This document shows positions 6,549-9,181 of a stretch of DNA of 9,181 nt, in pieces. The notes beneath the pieces are model-generated. The model made no database searches. It was not told where the DNA came from and saw only the letters and a program-made list of their open reading frames with translations. The stretch spans positions 1-9,181 of the forward strand of contig JAHCKJ010000072.1 of the NCBI GenBank assembly GCA_026125835.1. Direction: 5' to 3'. Each line of letters begins with the position of its first letter. The stretch's first letter is position 1. Both the position numbers and the translations under genes were made by a program. Origin of the DNA: Sphingopyxis sp. (GTDB lineage Bacteria > Pseudomonadota > Alphaproteobacteria > Sphingomonadales > Sphingomonadaceae).

Positions 6549-6566
6549 CTACACTAGTCTGCCCGC
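6549..6566. promoter_or_regulatory. 18-base divergent gap with palindromic ACTAGT core
   Basis: The DUF1232 and epimerase-like genes start on opposite strands with only 18 bases between their ATGs (24 if the DUF1232 start is 6542). The gap holds the palindrome ACTAGT (6553-6558) and the -10-like TACACT (6550-6555, plus strand), with no Shine-Dalgarno sequence for either gene. Both promoters must overlap each other or the opposite coding region. Confidence 0.4.
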
Positions 6567-7553
6567 ATGGCGATCCAACTGAAAAGCGCGCGCGTCGAAC
6601 GCTGGCCGATCGCGGCGGGCTTTGTCGCGGTGCATGGCGCCCATGTCGACGTCATCGTGGCCGAAGTGGCGGGCGAAGGCGTGATCGGGCGCGGCGAGGG
6701 GACGCCGGTCGCGGCGCTGGGCGAGGACGCCGCGCTGTGCCGGGACCAGATTTTGCGCGCCGCGGCGCATGTCGGCGGGCTCGATGCTGCGGCAGCGCGG
6801 GCGGCGGTGCAGGAGCTCTTGGCGCCGGGGGCGGCGCGCAACGCGCTCGATTGCGCGCTGTGGGAGCTTGAAGCCAAGGAAAACGGGCTGCGGCTGTGGC
6901 AGCTGGCGGCGTGCGACGCGGCGCCGACCGCGCGGGTGACCGCGTTCACGCTGTTGCCGGGCAGTCCCGGGGCGATGGCCGAACAGGCGGCGACGGCAGA
7001 AGCCGACGGCTATAATCTGCTGCGGATAGAATTGACCGGCGACAACGACCGGCTGCGCGTCACGGGCGCGCGCAAGGGGGCGCCCAACGCCCGCCTGATC
7101 GTCGATGCCGCCGCGCGCTGGGGCGAGGCGGACATATTGAGCGAGGCCGAAGCGCTCGCCGACCTCGGCGTCGAAATGATCGAACAACCGGTGCCGGTCG
7201 GCGCCGATGCGCTGCTCGATCCCGTCTATGCGCCTATACCGTTTGTCGCCGACGAAAGCTGTCAGACCGCCGCCGATGTGGCGCGCATCGGCGCCTTTTA
7301 CGACGGGGTCAATATCCGGCTCGACCATGCGGGCGGGCTGACCGAGGCGTTGCGCATTGCCGACGCGGCGGATGCGGCGGGACTGGCGATCATGGTCGGC
7401 GGCGCGGTGTCGACCAGCCTCGCGATCCTGCCCGCCTTTGTCCTCGCGCAGCGGGCGAAATGGGTCGATCTCGGCGGCCCGACCCGCCTCGCGGAGGACC
7501 GCGACGGCGGGTTCGAATATCGCGGCGGACGGATCGGCCCGCCGGTGGGCTAG
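6567..7553 (+). CDS. Dipeptide-epimerase-like protein (enolase superfamily), catalytic lysines replaced
   Basis: This 328-residue protein has the architecture of muconate-lactonizing-type enolase-superfamily enzymes, closest in style to L-Ala-D/L-Glu (dipeptide) epimerases and N-acetyl-D-Glu racemases (DgcA). The capping domain occupies about 1-120 (GRGEGTP, RNALDCALWELEAK) and the barrel about 121-315. Metal ligands are kept: Asp180 (LIVDAAARW), Glu206 (MIEQP) and Asp229 (VADES). The second-strand KxK, which holds a catalytic Lys, is Arg153-Ile-Glu155 (LLRIELTG). The opposite NIKLxKxGG is NIRLDHAGG, giving Arg251 and His254. The specificity DxD is Asp301-Leu-Gly303. The usual epimerase mechanism therefore cannot work as in known members. 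The frame is intact and codon use resembles the neighbours, so this is not simple decay; a pseudoenzyme or changed chemistry is inferred. No peptidase or peptidoglycan-recycling gene is adjacent. It starts 18 bases from divergent DUF1232, without a Shine-Dalgarno sequence. Confidence 0.85.
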   Translation: MAIQLKSARVERWPIAAGFVAVHGAHVDVIVAEVAGEGVIGRGEGTPVAALGEDAALCRDQILRAAAHVGGLDAAAARAAVQELLAPGAARNALDCALWELEAKENGLRLWQLAACDAAPTARVTAFTLLPGSPGAMAEQAATAEADGYNLLRIELTGDNDRLRVTGARKGAPNARLIVDAAARWGEADILSEAEALADLGVEMIEQPVPVGADALLDPVYAPIPFVADESCQTAADVARIGAFYDGVNIRLDHAGGLTEALRIADAADAAGLAIMVGGAVSTSLAILPAFVLAQRAKWVDLGGPTRLAEDRDGGFEYRGGRIGPPVG

Positions 7554-7560
7554 GCGAAAA

Positions 7561-8025
7561 TTACAGCGCCACCTCGGCATGTTTGCCGAGGTGGCTTTCC
7601 TTCATCTTCATGCCGGTCATCAGCTTGAACATGCCCTTGATCCCGACGTCGGCGGTCCAGATTTCGGCATCGCCCAGATCAAAGCGCAGCAGAACCAGGT
7701 TCGGATCTTCCTTGCCACCGTCGTACCAGGCCGCGACGCCGTTGCTCCACAGCTTGTCGAGCACCGCGCGGTCGCTTTCGCGGACCAGCGTGCCCGAAAT
7801 GCAGGCGAACAGGTCGTGGCCCTTCGACGCAAACTGCGCCATCGCGGGACCGCCGTTAGCCAGCCGGTTGTCGGTCGAGGTAAAGAACCAAAAGGCGCTG
7901 TCGGCGTCTTTGTCGAGCTGGGCGTTCATCGGGATATGATATTCGCGCTCGCCGGTTGCGCCGACCATGACATAAGGACTGTCGGCCAAGGCTTTCCAGA
8001 ACTGCTTTTTGATATCGTCGCTCAT
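7561..8025 (-). CDS. Pyridoxamine 5'-phosphate oxidase family / general stress protein
   Basis: This 154-residue protein belongs to the FMN-binding split-barrel group usually annotated as pyridoxamine 5'-phosphate oxidase family or general stress protein 26. Recognisable pieces are YVMVGATGEREYHIPMNAQ, FWFFTSTDNRLA, SKGHDLFACISGTL, LWSNGVAAWYDGGKEDPNLVLLRFD and EIWTADVG. These follow the expected beta-barrel and helix order. Members bind flavins (FMN/FAD) and have been linked to stress responses, but the reaction is not known and this is not the biosynthetic PdxH. The ATG at 8025 has an excellent ribosome site (AAGGAG, 9-base spacing). It follows the VOC gene by 62 bases on the same strand and is probably in the same operon, so it may be under SoxR control. 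Its last codons form the arms of a perfect hairpin shared with the convergent epimerase-like gene. Confidence 0.88.
   Translation of the reverse strand: MSDDIKKQFWKALADSPYVMVGATGEREYHIPMNAQLDKDADSAFWFFTSTDNRLANGGPAMAQFASKGHDLFACISGTLVRESDRAVLDKLWSNGVAAWYDGGKEDPNLVLLRFDLGDAEIWTADVGIKGMFKLMTGMKMKESHLGKHAEVAL
7568..7595. terminator. Perfect 12-bp hairpin at convergent junction, inside the PNPOx-like gene
   Basis: GCCACCTCGGCA (7568-7579), TGTT loop, TGCCGAGGTGGC (7584-7595): the arms are perfectly complementary. It starts 15 bases after the stop of the plus-strand epimerase-like gene and is followed on that strand by TTTCCTT. On the minus strand it lies within the last 12 codons of the PNPOx-like gene and is followed by CGCTGTAATTTT. 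It is probably a bidirectional terminator. The T tracts are short, so efficiency is uncertain. Confidence 0.75.
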
Positions 8026-8087
8026 CGATGTTGCTCCTTTTCCCTCGATGAGCCTTCAACATGGCAGGCGCGCCATTGTTGCCCTCC

Positions 8088-8483
8088 TCAACCGCGCGCG
8101 GGGCCGGAATAGCTGACAACCTCATATTCGATGCCGTCGGGGTCGAAGAAATAGAAGCGGCGGCCGGGTTCATAATCGGCGTGGTTGAAGGGAGCGAGGC
8201 CCGCGGCCACGACCCGCGCTTCGACCGCGTCGAGATCGTCGACCTGAACCCCCACATGGTTGAGCGGTTCGCCCTTGGGATAGCGGATCCCCGAATGTTG
8301 TCCGTCGGGGCCGGTATAGAGCGCGACATAGGCGGCGTCGCTGCCGAGGTGGATCGTGCGGCCGCCGTCGCGCGCCGGGCCGCGCCAGCGTTCGTTCCAG
8401 CCAAAGATTGCCGACAACAAGGTGGCGGTGCGATCGGGATCGCTGACCGTTATATTGACATGCTCGATAAAGGGATGCGCCAC
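8088..8483 (-). CDS. VOC-family (glyoxalase/bleomycin-resistance-like) protein
   Basis: This 131-residue protein has two beta-alpha-beta-beta-beta halves of the vicinal oxygen chelate fold. The first half begins FIEHVNITVSDPDRT and the second begins PLNHVGVQVDDLDAVEARV and ends FYFFDPDGIEYEVVSY. Expected metal ligands are His8, His76 and an acidic residue in IEYEV (Glu119 or Glu121), so a metal-dependent lyase, isomerase or dioxygenase-like activity is possible; the substrate is unknown. The start is GTG at 8483, supported by AGGAG six bases upstream and by the conserved fold beginning at once. It is divergent from soxR, and its promoter region contains a likely SoxR box. It is followed after 62 bases by the PNPOx-like stress gene, probably in the same operon. 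Some VOC proteins act on reactive carbonyls or quinones, which would suit a SoxR target, but this is inference. Confidence 0.88.
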   Translation of the reverse strand: MAHPFIEHVNITVSDPDRTATLLSAIFGWNERWRGPARDGGRTIHLGSDAAYVALYTGPDGQHSGIRYPKGEPLNHVGVQVDDLDAVEARVVAAGLAPFNHADYEPGRRFYFFDPDGIEYEVVSYSGPARG

Positions 8484-8513
8484 GATATTCTCCTGATTCG
8501 GGTTGACGCAGCG

Positions 8514-8545
8514 AGTATTGCAAGCTCAAGTCAGGTTTAGATCAA
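8514..8545 (-). promoter_or_regulatory. Candidate SoxR box in a long-spacer promoter of the VOC gene
   Basis: On the minus strand TTGATC (8545-8540) is separated by 20 bases from AATACT (8519-8514), the over-long spacing used by MerR/SoxR-activated promoters. Between them lies an 18-base stretch (8541-8524) matching the E. coli soxS SoxR box at 12 of 18 positions by my alignment. The right half, GACTTGAG, is nearly perfect and the left half, TCTAAAC, is degenerate. The -35 overlaps the box edge exactly as in soxS. The promoter would drive the VOC and PNPOx-like genes, about 30 bases upstream of the GTG. Confidence 0.55.
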
Positions 8546-8569
8546 GCCTCTATATCGCAGGGAGACGCA

Positions 8570-9040
8570 ATGCACCGCACCGACCTCATTCCGATCGGCG
8601 AACTCGCGGCGCGGACCGGCGTCGCGGTTTCAGCGATCCGCTTTTACGAGGCAAAGGGGCTGGTCGAAGCGCTGCGCACCCGCGGTGGCCAGCGCCGTTT
8701 CCTGCGCGCCGACATCCGCCGCGTATCGTTCATCCTGATCGCGCAGCAGCTGGGGCTCAGCCTGGAGGAGATTGCCGCCGAACTGGCGCGGCTGCCTGCG
8801 GGACGCACGCCCAATGGTGCCGACTGGACGCGGATCAGCACGGCATTGCGGGCGCGGATCGACGGGCAGATTGCGGCGCTTGAGCGGACGCGCGAGCTGC
8901 TCGGCACCTGCATCGGCTGCGGGTGTTTGAGCCTGAAGAAATGCGGGCTGTATAACGCCCAAGACAAGGCGGCGCAGCGGGGAGCGGGGCCGCGCTATGT
9001 GCTGGGAGATCGCGCGGGGGAGATTGCGGAGGTGGATTGA
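8570..9040 (+). CDS. soxR: Redox-sensing transcriptional activator SoxR
   Basis: This is a 156-residue MerR-family regulator. Residues about 7-27 form the winged-helix DNA-binding start (IGELAARTGVAVSAIRFYEAKGL), followed by the wing (RTRGGQRRF). A long dimerisation helix runs at about 86-112. The [2Fe-2S] motif is C114-IG-C117-G-C119-LSLKK-C125, the exact CX2CXCX5C of SoxR. Trp86 matches the conserved Trp that contacts the cluster region of the other subunit. SoxR is activated when redox-cycling compounds or superoxide oxidise the cluster; it then untwists long-spacer promoters. The ATG at 8570 has a GGGAG ribosome site five bases upstream. It is divergent from the VOC gene with an 86-base shared regulatory region. 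By analogy, this SoxR probably controls the VOC/PNPOx pair directly; soxS is absent here, as in most non-enteric bacteria. Confidence 0.96.
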   Translation: MHRTDLIPIGELAARTGVAVSAIRFYEAKGLVEALRTRGGQRRFLRADIRRVSFILIAQQLGLSLEEIAAELARLPAGRTPNGADWTRISTALRARIDGQIAALERTRELLGTCIGCGCLSLKKCGLYNAQDKAAQRGAGPRYVLGDRAGEIAEVD

Positions 9041-9072
9041 ATGGGGTGCTGACCCGGAAACTGCGGTAATTT

Positions 9073-9140
9073 CCTCTCCCCTTGAGGGAGAGAATAGCGC
9101 AGCTTGCTCCGAGAGGAGCTAGCGAAGCTTGGTGAGGGGG
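9073..9140. repeat. REP-like dispersed intergenic element
   Basis: It begins with the hairpin CTCTCCC (9074-9080), CTTGA loop, GGGAGAG (9086-9092). Two near-identical 11-base direct repeats follow, TAGCGCAGCTT (9095-9105) and TAGCGAAGCTT (9120-9130), flanking a second hairpin GCTCC-GAGA-GGAGC (9106-9119). It closes with GGTGAGGGGG. From experience, elements of this CCTCTCC...TAGCG...GGTGAGGGG pattern recur between genes in many alphaproteobacterial genomes. Placed 33 bases after soxR, it may also end soxR transcription. Confidence 0.7.
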
Positions 9141-9181
9141 TGAACCGCCAGCGGACGTACCCCCCCCCCGTCGCAACGGCG
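9141..9181. other. Window end: C10 homopolymer, no gene seen
   Basis: The final 41 bases hold a run of ten C residues (9160-9169) and no recognisable coding signal. The run length is liable to sequencing error or slippage. Confidence 0.6.

Noticed and set aside
6549..7580. 343-codon minus-strand frame opposite the epimerase-like gene
   Set aside because: It is Arg-rich with no recognisable domain, while the plus frame shows enolase-superfamily motifs throughout.
8048..8080. Minus-strand six-codon ORF (MARLPC) with an SD-like GGAGGGC between the VOC and PNPOx genes
   Set aside because: It is too short to support as a gene, and its SD-like sequence is in part the end of the VOC gene. Chance in GC-rich DNA is likely.
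7561..9040. Idea that the VOC/PNPOx/soxR block is a toxin-antitoxin or phage-defence cassette
   Set aside because: All three families are recognisable as metabolic or stress proteins, and a SoxR site explains the arrangement. No nuclease, toxin or antitoxin feature is present.

Overview
High-GC DNA from an alphaproteobacterium, most likely Sphingomonadales (a Sphingopyxis-like genome is my best guess). The basis is the style of the OmpA porin with its long proline hinge, the DUF2793 protein, the polyhydroxybutyrate depolymerase sequence and the dispersed CCTCTCC-type intergenic hairpins. The placement is inferred from sequence style and was not tested by a search. No mobile element, CRISPR array, tRNA or rRNA is visible, and no gene-free stretch exceeds 300 bases.

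Layout. 2-238 (+) is the C-terminus of a DUF2793 protein. 369-1487 (+) is an OmpA-family porin with a strong intrinsic terminator. 1758-2198 (+) is a stand-alone ExbD/TolR protein, convergent with a minus-strand pair: an ABCB-type ABC exporter (4583-2784) followed 26 bases later by a DUF1993 protein (2757-2221). 4802-6022 (+) is an intracellular PHB depolymerase (phaZ), divergent from the exporter. 6548-6147 (-) is a DUF1232 membrane protein. It lies 18 bases from a divergent enolase-superfamily dipeptide-epimerase homologue (6567-7553, +). 8483-7561 (-) holds a VOC/glyoxalase-like protein and a PNPOx-like general stress protein. 8570-9040 (+) is soxR, divergent from that pair.

How the genes work together. 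The clearest functional unit is the soxR / VOC / PNPOx block. SoxR carries an intact CX2CXCX5C [2Fe-2S] motif, and the intergenic region holds a degenerate SoxR box in a MerR-type long-spacer promoter pointing toward the VOC gene. This suggests a small redox-responsive regulon. The other genes are mainly envelope and storage housekeeping: porin, proton-channel subunit, exporter and PHB mobilisation.

Most unusual points. (1) The epimerase homologue keeps the three metal ligands, but both positions that hold catalytic lysines in the family are changed (KxK to RIE, NIK to NIR), and its specificity DxD motif is DLG. (2) All three convergent gene junctions carry a large inverted repeat, and two of these overlap the end of a coding sequence. 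I see no convincing new multi-gene system. The epimerase-like pseudoenzyme and the SoxR module are the best leads.
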